Assembly (NCBI RefSeq): GCF_007860125.1
Contig: NZ_SJPW01000003.1
Span: forward strand, 520,764 to 584,763
Source: Rubripirellula tenax
GTDB lineage: Bacteria; Planctomycetota; Planctomycetia; Pirellulales; Pirellulaceae
Length of the DNA stretch: 64,000 nucleotides
Direction: 5' to 3'
In this document: positions 39,289 to 49,200 of the stretch, one piece after another
Layout: each line of letters begins with the position of its first letter
Numbering within the stretch: the stretch's first letter is position 1
The notes under the pieces: model-generated
The model's input: only the letters and a program-made list of their open reading frames with translations
What the model was told of the DNA's origin: nothing
Databases searched by the model: none
Program-made: the position numbers and the translations under genes

Positions 39289-41544
39289 CTATTCGTTCGC
39301 CTTGACTTCGATGTTATCCAGATACAGCTCAGCAACTTTCGCATTGCCATAAAGTCCGGGACTGGCCGCCAAGTTGGGCGATTCGTCGCGAGCGGTGATG
39401 GTCCAATCCTCGGGTTCCGGTTCATCGCGAGGCCACACCTTGCCGCGAAGCACGGCCACGGCGGCCGGCGGTTCGCTTTCGATGTCGCATCGGAATTTCA
39501 TCCGATACCAAGTGCTTTCCTTCCAAGGGAAGTCGACCGTTTCCGCCATCCGAAGCTGGGCCGACCACGATCGAATTTGCAATTGTTGGCTTTCGCCCAT
39601 CAGATCCAAGACGTAACCGTGGTTGGTCAATCCGATGTCGGCCAATTGCTCGCTCATGCGTTTGCCCATCGCGTCGGCTTCGATGGTGTATTCCTTCAAG
39701 TCGCTCGGCCCCATCCAGGCACGGCTGCGAGCGCCTTTAGGAATGGTCGTGATCTTCACCAGTGCCGGCGATCCGTCGATGTCCTTGATGACGTGTCGAT
39801 AACGGGCACCGACCCAAGAAAGCGGCGGATCTTGGAGTCCATCGAAGGTGAATTTCCAAGGCAGCGGTGGGACGATGCGAACGCGCGCTTCACCCGTGGC
39901 CGTACCCGACTTGGCCGTGATCACGGCGCCGGTGTGCGCCACGTCGGCGGGCGCGGTATAGGTCGATCCGTCGATCGAGCTGCTGATCGAGCCCGGGCCT
40001 TCAACGGTGAACGTGATGTCACCCGAATCGTCGGTGATCGGTTGACCCAGTTTGTTGAACCGGTTGACCGTCAGCTGGATCGATTCGCCGGGTTTCAAAA
40101 CCGATTCGGTCGGAACAATTTGTAATTGAGTGACATCAGGATTTTCCGAGATCGGAGTTTCGGTTCCCATCGCTTCGGCCATCGTGACGGGCGTTTGCTT
40201 TCCCGATTCGGTACCGACACAGTACAGCGTCGTGGAACTAGGGAAATACAGTCGGCCATCCGCGACGATCGGCGAGGCGGCGAAGCCGACGCCTCGGACA
40301 CGGCCCTTGTTCAAGACTTCGAATCCGTCCTCGGTCGGTTTGACCGTCGCCCAACGACCGTTCTCGGTCAACACATAGATCTTGCCGTCGGCGTAGAGCA
40401 ACGCCGCCCGTTGGCGACTTCCGACGAACGACTTTTGTTCCACCAGAGCTTCACCCGTTTCGGCGTCGAAAATCCACATCTTGCAGCGGTCGTCGACCAA
40501 GTACAGTCGGTTGCCGATCATGACCGGTTCGCTGTAACCCGAAACGACTTCCAGTTGTTTCCACATCTCTTCGACTTTGGTGTCATCGCCGGTCCCGGTA
40601 ATGCTGAGCCCGACGACGCCACCCATCACGTTGTTGCTGGGCGCGACGTTCTCTTCGCTGTGGCTGGCAAACACTTTGTTGCCGACGACAAGCGGCGTCG
40701 CGAAGATGCCTCGCATCGACAAGTCGTAATGCCACAGCGGTTTGCCCGTGCGAGGTTGGAATCCCCAGATCGCACCGTCGCCACCGCCGATGATCAGTTG
40801 ACGTTGGCCGTCGATCGTCACGATGCTGGGCGCCGAATAGGTCGTGTCGTAGGGCAAGTCGCGGGTGCCCGAGAACCAACGCACTTCGCCGGTTGTCTTG
40901 TCCATGGCCATCAAGCGGTGATTCGGTTTCGCCTTTTCACCCCAGTTGATGATCACGCCGCTGATGATCACCAAGTCTTCGTGGACGACGGGGAAATTGG
41001 TGCGTCCGCCATAGGTTGATAACATCCCGAACTGTTCGTGCAGCGGGATGCTCCAAATGGTCTCGCCGGTTTCGCCGTCGATGCACTGAAAAACGTCACA
41101 GGAACCGAGCGCGTACACATTGCCCGACGTCGGATCGGCCACGACGCTGGACCAACCGATCCGTTCGGCCGGTACGTCGGACATCCAAACGTTGTAGCGA
41201 TTCTCCCATAGCGTTTCGCCGGTTTTGGCGTCCAAGCAAACGACTCGTTCGGCTTCACGAGGGGTGCCGGGGTCGGCGCGCTGGATCGTATAGAGCCGCC
41301 CGTTCATGGCGACCGGTGTGCAGGGTCCGCCGATATCGTCTCGTTGCCACAGCACATTGCTGCCTTCGCCGCCATCGGGATCCCAGTTGTCTGGCAATCC
41401 TTCGGCTTCGGCGACCCCATCGAACGAAGGCCCTCGCCAGTACGGCCAATCGGCAGCCGACGCGATGCCGGGATCCAGCGACAAGATCAAGGCGCAGACG
41501 GCGAACATTACGATCGCGGCAATCTTCCTGGGACTCAAGTTCAT
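39289..41544 (-). CDS. Exported PQQ-like beta-propeller protein with C-terminal lectin-like domain
   Basis: A 751-aa protein with signal peptide (IAAIVMFAVCALILSLDPGIASAADW), a PQQ-type propeller (YWRGPSFDGVAEAEGLPDNW, LDAKTGETLWENR, IDGETGETIWSIPLHEQ, MDKTTGEVRWFSG), an Ig-like segment (LKPGESIQLTVNRFNKLGQPI, residues ~490-560) and a C-terminal ~190-residue beta-sandwich (GLQDPPLSWVGARYRH... VAELYLDNIEVKANE). Upstream of the lipoprotein propeller gene on the same strand with ~120 bases between, so possibly co-transcribed. Confidence 0.84.
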   Translation of the reverse strand: MNLSPRKIAAIVMFAVCALILSLDPGIASAADWPYWRGPSFDGVAEAEGLPDNWDPDGGEGSNVLWQRDDIGGPCTPVAMNGRLYTIQRADPGTPREAERVVCLDAKTGETLWENRYNVWMSDVPAERIGWSSVVADPTSGNVYALGSCDVFQCIDGETGETIWSIPLHEQFGMLSTYGGRTNFPVVHEDLVIISGVIINWGEKAKPNHRLMAMDKTTGEVRWFSGTRDLPYDTTYSAPSIVTIDGQRQLIIGGGDGAIWGFQPRTGKPLWHYDLSMRGIFATPLVVGNKVFASHSEENVAPSNNVMGGVVGLSITGTGDDTKVEEMWKQLEVVSGYSEPVMIGNRLYLVDDRCKMWIFDAETGEALVEQKSFVGSRQRAALLYADGKIYVLTENGRWATVKPTEDGFEVLNKGRVRGVGFAASPIVADGRLYFPSSTTLYCVGTESGKQTPVTMAEAMGTETPISENPDVTQLQIVPTESVLKPGESIQLTVNRFNKLGQPITDDSGDITFTVEGPGSISSSIDGSTYTAPADVAHTGAVITAKSGTATGEARVRIVPPLPWKFTFDGLQDPPLSWVGARYRHVIKDIDGSPALVKITTIPKGARSRAWMGPSDLKEYTIEADAMGKRMSEQLADIGLTNHGYVLDLMGESQQLQIRSWSAQLRMAETVDFPWKESTWYRMKFRCDIESEPPAAVAVLRGKVWPRDEPEPEDWTITARDESPNLAASPGLYGNAKVAELYLDNIEVKANE

Positions 41545-41637
41545 GGGGGTGAAATCGGGGTTTTCGGTAAGGTTGGGGGTCTAGGCGTCTGACGCTGGGA
41601 TGTTCGTCAGTCGCGAACGGGTCGCACGGGCAACCGA

Positions 41638-41988
41638 TCAATCAAAGTGCTCGTCGGCGGGATCAAAATCAGGTGTGCAAATGATCATGGTTTTCATTTC
41701 GCCGATTGCCCGGTGGCGAACACCAGGGCGAATCAGGATTGCGGTGTGCGGTTTCACGGGGATCGCGACTCCGTCGAGTTCGATCGCGGCATCCGCTTGG
41801 CATTCCAGAATGACGTAGACCTCGGTGTGGTCCCGGTGATAGTGCTTTTGGGCGTCACGGTTGATTTCGGTCAGGTGGACGGTGCCCGGAAATTCTGTGC
41901 GATCGTTAAATGCCCGCCGGGCGATGCCACAGGGGCACGGGGTCGGCGGCAGTTGATTCAGGTCGACGACATCGGGATGGGAGCTCAC
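41638..41988 (-). CDS. Small cupin-domain protein
   Basis: A 116-aa single-domain cupin. Motif 1 is KHYHRDHTEVYVILE (metal-binding His and Glu) and motif 2 is AILIRPGVRHRAIG. The N terminus has a CPCG pair (PTPCPCGIARRAF). Cupins of this size include isomerases and dioxygenases as well as non-enzymatic sensors, so no reaction is assigned. It stands alone, convergent to nothing, at the start of a long intergenic stretch. Confidence 0.8.
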   Translation of the reverse strand: MSSHPDVVDLNQLPPTPCPCGIARRAFNDRTEFPGTVHLTEINRDAQKHYHRDHTEVYVILECQADAAIELDGVAIPVKPHTAILIRPGVRHRAIGEMKTMIICTPDFDPADEHFD

Positions 41989-42680
41989 GCGAGCGATTTC
42001 CGAGGGTTTTGGCGACGCGAGGATGACAATAGACGCAGAGGCAGGGTGGGTCCGCTTTGTGCCTGATGGGGAGACTTTTCTGGCACGAAGCAGGCGACGG
42101 AGACAGTTTATACCGATCGCACCGGATCCGCCACGCGCACGACCCGGGGAATGCAGAACCTAGGAACATTTGGCGAGTTTCCCCCAGGCGGCAAACCTTA
42201 GCAACAGCCCGAAAATCCCCCAGAACACTGATTCACCGCTGCTGGGACGTCGATACGCATATTGACCGCAACGATGGAATCGCTGGCTCGTGGTTAGCAG
42301 ATTTATTCGCTGTGGTAGACCCAAAAGAGGTGGTGACATTGGATGTTACCGTCTTGGGGTGTTCGAGATAGACATGAGATGACTTCCTTGCGGGAGTCGA
42401 AATCGGCCCAATCCGACGAACGTTGGATCACCGAAGTCGACGCATCTGCAAGGGAAACGACAAACGAACCAGAGTGACCAGAACGAAGTCGGCGGGCCGG
42501 GTGTCCGCACCCGGCTCGTTAAGTGGTCGCTGAGGGAATCGAGGCATGTTCGCTGGCGTCTTCGTCCGCCGAGTGCGCCTCGTCCCTGTTCGATTGAAGT
42601 TTCGACCCAGGGGCATCTCGTGTTTCGCATACTCCGAATATCAGACCGCACAACGAAGAGATTAGGGAGACGTGGCTCCA
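41989..42680. other. 692-bp non-coding stretch upstream of the Cys-rich gene
   Basis: No gene is supported. It contains the promoter of the Cys-rich gene and probably that of the cupin gene in the opposite direction. A perfect hairpin is at 42496-42515, and GGGAG (42665-42669) lies 11 bases before the ATG of the Cys-rich gene. I see no tRNA-like fold, repeat array or recognisable operator. Confidence 0.5.
42496..42515. other. Perfect GC-rich hairpin GCCGGGTG-TCCG-CACCCGGC
   Basis: An 8-bp perfect stem with a 4-base loop, 166 bases upstream of the Cys-rich gene. No T-tract follows on either strand, so it is not an ordinary terminator. It could be a REP-like intergenic element or part of a long 5' leader. 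Confidence 0.6.
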
Positions 42681-43781
42681 ATGAAGCGGATTATCACTAC
42701 TATGACTTTGGTTATTGGTTGTACCCTGTGCAGCCAAAGCTTTGGTTTTGACCTTTTGGATCGTATGCTCGGAATCAAGGGCTGTGGCAGTGCCAACAGC
42801 TGCTGTGACTCGGGCTGCGAAGTACCATCCTGTGGCTGTGCTGTAGAGCCAGCCTGTGGCGCCGAATCTGCCTGCGGCGGATGCGGATTGCTATCGAAGC
42901 TTGGCGGCAACAACTGCGGTTGTGCCGAACCAGCTTGCGGTTGCGAAGCACCAGCTTGCGGCTGTGCAATGGAAGCTCCGGCTTGCGGTTGCTCGGCTGA
43001 ACCAGCTTGCGGTTGCGAAGCACCTGCTTGTGGTTGTGCCGAACCAGCTTGTGGTTGCTCGGCTGAACCAGCATGTGGTTGCGAAGCACCAGCTTGCGGA
43101 TGTGCCGAACCAGCTTGCGGTTGCTCGGCTGAACCAGCATGTGGTTGCGAAGCACCAGCTTGCGGTTGCGGTAGCTCCGGGTGTGGCCTGTTGTCGAAGC
43201 TCGGCGGTGGCGACTGTGGTTGCAACGAACCAGCTTGCGGCTGCGAAGTCTCGGCACCTTGCGGCTGTGAAGAAGTCGCGTCTTGCGACAGCGGCTGCGG
43301 TTGCGGATCGGGAGCGAAGTGTGGCGGATTGCTGTCGAAGCTGTTCAGCCGTAACAACGCTTGCGGATGCGACTCGGGTTGCAGCATCGGCTGCGAAGCA
43401 CCCGCTTGCGGTTGCGAAATGGCGACTTGCGATAGCGGATGCGACAGCGGCTGTGGATCGTGCAAAATCGGTAGCGGCAACTTGCTGAACCGTTTGTTCG
43501 GCAACCTCGGCTGCAAAAGCAGCTGCGGTTGCGACACCGGCTGCGACTCGGGTTGCGGTTGCTCGGCACCAACCTACGCCGGTGCAGTTGCTGCACCATC
43601 GTGCGGTTGCTCGGGTGGAGCTACCTACTCGGCACCGATGCCGGCTCCCATGGCTGCACCGATGGAATCGCATCAGCACATCGAAGCTGCTCCGATGCCA
43701 CCAGCACCGATCGTTGATCCAAGTGCTAGCGTGACTCAAAAGCGTCGCGTCGTTCAGGCCAGTGCCGTCTTCACCCGCTGA
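42681..43781 (+). CDS. Exported cysteine-array repeat protein, 366 aa
   Basis: An unusual protein with about 64 cysteines in 366 residues. A signal peptide (MKRIITTMTLVIGCTLCSQSFG) leads into arrays of CGC dipeptide-spaced cysteines in a framework of EPACGC and EAPACGC. Residues 105-126, 127-148 and 149-163 are a 22-residue repeat. Five short hydrophobic segments of LL-x-[KR]-[LM] form (about 25-30, 70-74, 170-174, 217-221, 268-272) separate the arrays. The end is Pro/Met/Ala-rich, then KRRVVQASAVFTR. I do not recognise a family. Metal binding or disulfide cross-linking in the envelope are both plausible. ATG chosen because GGGAG lies 11 bases upstream; a GTG at 42672 is too close to that site. 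A strong terminator follows. Confidence 0.85.
   Translation: MKRIITTMTLVIGCTLCSQSFGFDLLDRMLGIKGCGSANSCCDSGCEVPSCGCAVEPACGAESACGGCGLLSKLGGNNCGCAEPACGCEAPACGCAMEAPACGCSAEPACGCEAPACGCAEPACGCSAEPACGCEAPACGCAEPACGCSAEPACGCEAPACGCGSSGCGLLSKLGGGDCGCNEPACGCEVSAPCGCEEVASCDSGCGCGSGAKCGGLLSKLFSRNNACGCDSGCSIGCEAPACGCEMATCDSGCDSGCGSCKIGSGNLLNRLFGNLGCKSSCGCDTGCDSGCGCSAPTYAGAVAAPSCGCSGGATYSAPMPAPMAAPMESHQHIEAAPMPPAPIVDPSASVTQKRRVVQASAVFTR
42993..43170 (+). repeat. 66-bp coding tandem repeat in the Cys-rich gene
   Basis: Units at 42993-43058 and 43059-43124, and a partial third from 43125, encode SAEPACGCEAPACGCAEPACGC with only synonymous changes between copies. The near identity at DNA level points to recent expansion by slippage or unequal recombination and predicts length variation between strains. 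Confidence 0.85.
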
Positions 43782-43830
43782 TAAAGCGAAGTGAGGATCC
43801 ACTGATCCCAACTAGACGTGACGTGACAAA

Positions 43831-43869
43831 ACGACCTGCCGGAGGAAACTCCGGCGGGTCGTTTTTTTT
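43831..43869 (+). terminator. Rho-independent terminator of the Cys-rich gene
   Basis: The stem ACGACCTGCCGGAG (43831-43844) pairs with CTCCGGCGGGTCGT (43849-43862) around a GAAA tetraloop with a single mismatch, and runs directly into eight Ts. It lies 50 bases after the stop codon. This is the clearest intrinsic terminator in the window. Confidence 0.92.
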
Positions 43870-44068
43870 GGTTTGGACCGTCAAAAGTAGCCGTCGCCTG
43901 GAGCGTGATGGCAACTGAGTGCGAGGTTGGAGGGCGGCCGATTTTTGAAAAACGATTGCTAGCTTGCTGCAAGCCCGGTCGACGTTGACGCCACCAACGG
44001 ATTTTGTCTATCGATGACTGCGACGAAACGTCGGTTGTTTCCCCGCACATTCGGTCTCGTGGTCGGTC

Positions 44069-45319
44069 ATGTCCCAAACCATCTTCTTTTCCGTCGGCGA
44101 ACCCAGCGGGGACCAGCACGCTGGTCGGCTGATCCGTGCGATCGGAAATCACTATCCCGGCGTCCGGACACGAGGCTTCGGCGGCGCCGAAATGAAAAAG
44201 GCCGGTTGCCGAATCGACCTCGATCTGACACAGCACGCCGTCGTGGGATTGCTAGAAGTCCTGCCCAAGCTGCGCCAATTCTTTGCGTTCGCTGACCAAG
44301 CCGAGGACGTGTTTCGCGCCGGCGACGTCGATGCGGTCGTCTTGGTGGACTTCCCCGGATTCAATTGGCACATCGCCAAACGCGCCAAAAAATACGGCAT
44401 CCCAGTTTACTATTATTGTCCGCCCCAATTGTGGGCGTGGGGCGGTTGGCGGACTCGCAAAATGCGGAAGTCGGTGGATCACGTCCTGGCCGTTTTGCCG
44501 GTCGAAGAAAACTACTTTTCCGCCGCCGGAATTCCTTCGACCTACGTCGGCCATCCGTTCTTTGATGCTGTTCAGAACGCGACTCTGGACGCTCCCACCG
44601 TCGACCAGCTTCGCGCGAAGTCGCGTCGTGGTGAAATCTTAGTCGCGGTGCTGCCCGGATCTCGCAACCACGAAGTGCATCGCAATTGGCCGATGATGTT
44701 GGAATCGATCCGCCGGTTGGCGGTGAAGCATCCCGACGCCAAATTCTTAGTCGCCGCCTATCGCGACAGCCAGTGTTTGTGGTGTCGCGATCAAATGACA
44801 CCGGCGGACGCAGATTTGCCGATCGAGTTCTTTGTCGATCGGACCAGCGAAGTCATCGAAGTCGCCCGCTGTGCGATGATGGTCAGCGGCAGCGTCTCGT
44901 TGGAATTGATGGCTCGCCGAACCCCCGCCACTGTGGTCTATCGCGTCGGGCGTTTCCTGTACACCGTCGGCCGGCTGTTGGTCAAAACTCGCAGCCTGAC
45001 GCTGCCGAATCTGATGGGGGATCGTGCGGTGTTCCCAGAAATGGTTTCGGTGGGATCGGAAGAGCCTGCGATCGAATTCTTGACCGCGTCGGTCGATGCC
45101 ATGATCGGGGACGAGTTCTATTTCCAGTCGCTGCTTCGCCAATTGGATGACTTGCGAGCCGTTCACGCTCGAGCTGGCGCGTCGGAGAGAGCGGCCCAGT
45201 GGATCGGCGGTTCGTTGGGCTTGGAATCCCAGGCCGACGCCCCTGCTCAAACGATTCCGAACGCCGTTTTTCCCGACCCAACGAAATACGCAGCGACCGA
45301 AATTCGCCGAGCCGCCTAA
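44069..45319 (+). CDS. lpxB: Lipid-A-disaccharide synthase
   Basis: A 416-aa GT19 enzyme that joins UDP-2,3-diacylglucosamine and lipid X to form the lipid A disaccharide at the inner membrane. The N terminus SQTIFFSVGEPSGDQHAGRLIRAI is diagnostic, followed by GFGGAEMKKAGCRIDLDLTQHAVVGLLEVL, VLVDFPGFNWHIAKRAKKYGIPVYYYCPPQLWAWGGWR, YVGHPFFD and VLPGSRNHEV. Length is slightly above the E. coli enzyme. Its presence supports an LPS-bearing outer membrane. Confidence 0.95.
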   Translation: MSQTIFFSVGEPSGDQHAGRLIRAIGNHYPGVRTRGFGGAEMKKAGCRIDLDLTQHAVVGLLEVLPKLRQFFAFADQAEDVFRAGDVDAVVLVDFPGFNWHIAKRAKKYGIPVYYYCPPQLWAWGGWRTRKMRKSVDHVLAVLPVEENYFSAAGIPSTYVGHPFFDAVQNATLDAPTVDQLRAKSRRGEILVAVLPGSRNHEVHRNWPMMLESIRRLAVKHPDAKFLVAAYRDSQCLWCRDQMTPADADLPIEFFVDRTSEVIEVARCAMMVSGSVSLELMARRTPATVVYRVGRFLYTVGRLLVKTRSLTLPNLMGDRAVFPEMVSVGSEEPAIEFLTASVDAMIGDEFYFQSLLRQLDDLRAVHARAGASERAAQWIGGSLGLESQADAPAQTIPNAVFPDPTKYAATEIRRAA

Positions 45320-45428
45320 ATCGTCGAAAACCTTTCGACAGGATCGTGCGTAGCAATGCGACAAGGAGATCCGGGACGGTCCGGATTCTACCTCGCTCGT
45401 TTTCCTTCGTTTCGACTTTGACGCATCC

Positions 45429-46259
45429 ATGACTGCGGACTCGACCACCGATTCAGCCACCGCTTCGCCGAAAGGTGATGACAAAAACGCTTCGATTTTG
45501 GGCGGCGTGCCGCAAATGCACGCCGAAACCGGGTATGAAGAAATCGAGGGCGTCGTTCCGCTGCGATTCTCGGGCTACGTGTGCCTTTTGCTGGGACTGA
45601 TCAGCGTCGTCGCGCTGGTTGGATTGCCCGCCTTAGTCTTCCCTGCTTTGGCGATCGTGTTCGGCTTGTTCGCGCTGCGGCCCTATTACGGGCGGAAACC
45701 GGCGGGCCGGACCCCCGCCATGATCGGCCTTTCCTTGGCAATCGCTTTCGCCGCCTGCGGGTACGGCGTAGTCGCGTTGAAGAGCTACACGCTTGGATCT
45801 CAAGCCAAGTACTACACCCACCAGTACATGGAACTGGTTGCCAACGACTTCGAGGAATTGGCCATCGAGTTGGGCAAAGACTACAAAAACCGATTCGCCG
45901 AAACGATGCCCTTGAGCGACTTCTACGTCAACGACGAAGAACAGAATGGCGATGGAGCTGACGAGTCGGGGATGCCGATGGAATCGCAGCCTACCGCGAT
46001 CGACGAGTTCCGCGGCAACGGCGCGCACATTGAAATGCGTCGCCAGGGACCCGGGGCCGATTGGAAGCTCGACAGCCCCGTTCGTGTCTACCACCAATTC
46101 GGCATCGACCGCGCAGAAGTCAATTGGCGCGCGGACGGAAGCGACCAAGTCGTCCAGTTTTTCATGCAATACCTGATCGACCCCAACGACGTCGGCCAAT
46201 GGCACATCGAATTGGTTCAAATCAAACGTGAACGCCTTGTTGCGGAATCGATTCTGTAA
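45429..46259 (+). CDS. Membrane protein with two TM helices (DUF4190-like) and soluble tail
   Basis: A 276-aa protein. A polar N terminus (residues 1-45) precedes two transmembrane segments (YVCLLLGLISVVALVGLPALVFPALAIVFGLFAL and TPAMIGLSLAIAFAACGYGVVALK) joined by the RPYYGRKPAGR loop, the pattern of DUF4190 proteins. The remaining ~150 residues are soluble and acidic with an alpha/beta end (VRVYHQFGIDRAEVNWRADGSDQVVQFFMQYL). It lies 109 bases after lpxB on the same strand. Function unknown. Confidence 0.75.
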   Translation: MTADSTTDSATASPKGDDKNASILGGVPQMHAETGYEEIEGVVPLRFSGYVCLLLGLISVVALVGLPALVFPALAIVFGLFALRPYYGRKPAGRTPAMIGLSLAIAFAACGYGVVALKSYTLGSQAKYYTHQYMELVANDFEELAIELGKDYKNRFAETMPLSDFYVNDEEQNGDGADESGMPMESQPTAIDEFRGNGAHIEMRRQGPGADWKLDSPVRVYHQFGIDRAEVNWRADGSDQVVQFFMQYLIDPNDVGQWHIELVQIKRERLVAESIL

Positions 46260-46267
46260 CCCACTCG

Positions 46268-49200
46268 CTATCGAAAGTCGCGAGAGTGTGGCGTCAAACG
46301 TTCGTTGCCGCCACCGAAATCAACGTCGGTGCTCAGGTCGCTGACGCGGCTGACAACAACGTGAATCACGCCGCTGCGGTTTTCCAGTTTCCCGTCGACG
46401 ATCCAACCGTTGCAAGTCTTTGCGATCCGAAAGAATCGTTGCCAAACGGCTTGGAACAACACCAGGTTCATCGATCCAGTTTCGTCCTCGATCGTGACAA
46501 ACACGATACCCTTGGCCGTCGACGGCTGTTGCCTTAGCAATACCAAGCCCGCGACGCGAACGTGTCGCCCGTCTCGCAAATCAGCAAGCTCATCGGCGCA
46601 AACACACCCAAGGTCTCGCAAGTCGTCTCGCACAAACGAAATCGGATGTGCCTTCAAACTTAGGCCCGTCGTTTGATAGTCGGCGAACACTTCTTCCTGG
46701 GCCGTCATTGGGATCAACCCCTCCGGTGCATCGTCCTGATCGTCGATAGCATCCAGCAAAGGTGTCCCACCCGGTTTTTTCTCTTGGCCGAGCGATTGCC
46801 AAACCGCGGCACGACGGTCCGTCGCCAACGACCCCAACGCGTCCGCATCCGCCAGCGTCTTCAACACGCCTTTGCCGGTGCCGGCGCGTCGGACCAAGTC
46901 GTTCATCGAAGTGTATGCGCCGCCGATTCGGCGGTGTTCCACCAGTGCGAGGCCTGGCGTTTTAGCAAATCCGCTGATCGTACGAAGCCCCAAGCGGATC
47001 GCCATCGTTTCTTTGGCGACTTCCAGCGTCGTGTCCCAATCGCTGTGGTTGATGTCGACGGGCCGCACTTCGACACCGTGCTTGATCGCATCGGATATCA
47101 ATTGTGCTGGCGCATAAAAACCCATCGGTTGGCTGTTCAAAATCGCGGCACAGAACGCGGCCGGATAGTGGCACTTCAAATAACACGATGCGTAAACCAG
47201 TAACGCAAAACTGGCCGCATGCGACTCCGGAAATCCGTACTCGCCAAAGCCGCGAATTTGGTTGAACACATGCTCGGCAAACTCGCCGGTCAACCCATTG
47301 GCGTTCATGCCATCAAGCAACTTGATGCGAAACTTGTCGATCACTCCGGGACGCCGCCACGCCGCCATTGCGCGACGAAGTTGGTCGGCTTCCCCCGGTG
47401 TGAATCCGGCCGCGACAACCGCCAACCGCATCGCCTGTTCCTGAAAAATGGGCACACCGAGCGTCTTTTCCAACACGCCGCGAATCGCGTCGTTGGGGTA
47501 CACGACGGCCGACGGGTTTTCGCGAGCCTTCAAAAACGGATGCACCATGTTGCCCTGGATCGGGCCGGGCCGCACGATGGCGACTTCGACGACGAGATCG
47601 TAGTAGCAGCGAGGCCGAAGTCGCGGCAACATGCTCATCTGAGCCCGACTTTCAATCTGGAACACCCCCGTTGTGTCGGCTCGGCAAATCATGTCGTAGG
47701 TCGGCTTGTCATCGGGCGGAATGTTGGCGAGCGACAACTCGCGCCCGTGATGCATTTCGACCATCTCAAAGCACCGCCGAATGGCCGATAGCATGCCTAG
47801 TGCCAGCACATCGACTTTCAAAATTCCAAGCTCGTCCAAGTCGTCCTTGTTCCACTGGATCACCGTCCGTCCCGGCATCGACGCGTTTTCGACCGGACAC
47901 AATTCACACAAATTGCCAGCCGTCATGACCATGCCGCCGACGTGCTGGGACAGGTGGCGAGGAAAACCGACCAACGTTTTGACCAAATACACAAACCGCT
48001 TGCCGATGTCGCTGGCGGTGTCCAGTCCGCCTGATCGGCAACGCTCGTCAAATTCTTCGCCGCTGCCACTCAGTTTCGAAATCGCATCGATCGCATCCGC
48101 CGAAACGCCCAACGCTTTGCCGACTTCGCGAACCGCGCTGCGCGTTCGATAGGTGGTGACCACGGCCGTCATCCCGGCACGGTCGCGACCGTATTTGTCG
48201 TATAGATACTGAATCACTTCCTCGCGTCGTTGATGTTCGAAGTCGACGTCGATGTCGGGCGCTTCGTCGCGTTCGCGGCTGACGAACCGCTCGAACAACA
48301 GATCCGTTTGGCTGGGGTCAACGCTGGTCACACCCAAGCAATAGCAGACCGCGGAATTAGCCGCCGATCCGCGACCCTGACACAAAATGCCTCGCGATCG
48401 GGCAAAGCGAACCATATCCCAAACCGTTAAGAAATAGGCTTCGTACCGCAGGTCGCCGATCAAACGCATCTCGTGACGGATCTGTTCGATCACCTTGTCG
48501 GGCACTCCATCGGGCCATCGCTGCAACGCGCCTTCCCAAGTCAAACGCCGCAAGTGTTCCAGTTGACTCATTCCCGAGGGCGCCAATTCCGCCGGATACT
48601 CGTACCGCAATTCATCAAGACGAAACGCGCACTGATCCGCGATCTCAATCGTCCGAGCAACCGCGTCGGGAATCTCGCGATACAGATTGGCAATGTCATC
48701 CAGCGATCGCAGGCAACGTTGACTGTTGGCGAATCGATCGATCGTGATCGATTCGATCGTGATGCCACGACGAATCGCGGTCACCAAATCATGCATCAAC
48801 ATTCGCGGCGGCGAGTGATAATGGACATCGCCGCTGGCAACCAACGGAACATCGCAACCGATCGACAAACGACGCAGTCGGTCGACGGATTGCTGGTCGT
48901 CGACGCCCAGGTGCAATTCGCAAAGCAAATACCCGCGACTGCCAAACGTGTCGCGAAACGTCGATCGCAAAAACTTTGCCAGCTTGGGCGTCTGCGGTGA
49001 TGACGCCCCGGTCACTTCCTCGATCGTTGGAATCACCCCGGCGATCAAACCGTCACTGAATTCGGCGATGTCCGAAAACTGCAATTCGCAGGTGCCTTTC
49101 TCGGCACGCAAGCGTCCACGCGAAATCAAGCGACACAGTTGCCCATAGGACGTGCGGTCGGTCGGCCACACCACCATCGAAGGACTGTCGATGGGGTGAA

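Noticed and set aside
42993-43170. Regular repeats that could suggest a CRISPR array.
   Set aside because: The units are in frame, encode protein, have no unique spacers, and there are no cas genes.
42662-43811. Long open frames on the minus strand over the Cys-rich gene.
   Set aside because: They arise from the repetitive TGCGGTTGC composition; they lack a signal peptide or any recognisable pattern, and the plus frame has signal peptide, ribosome site and terminator.
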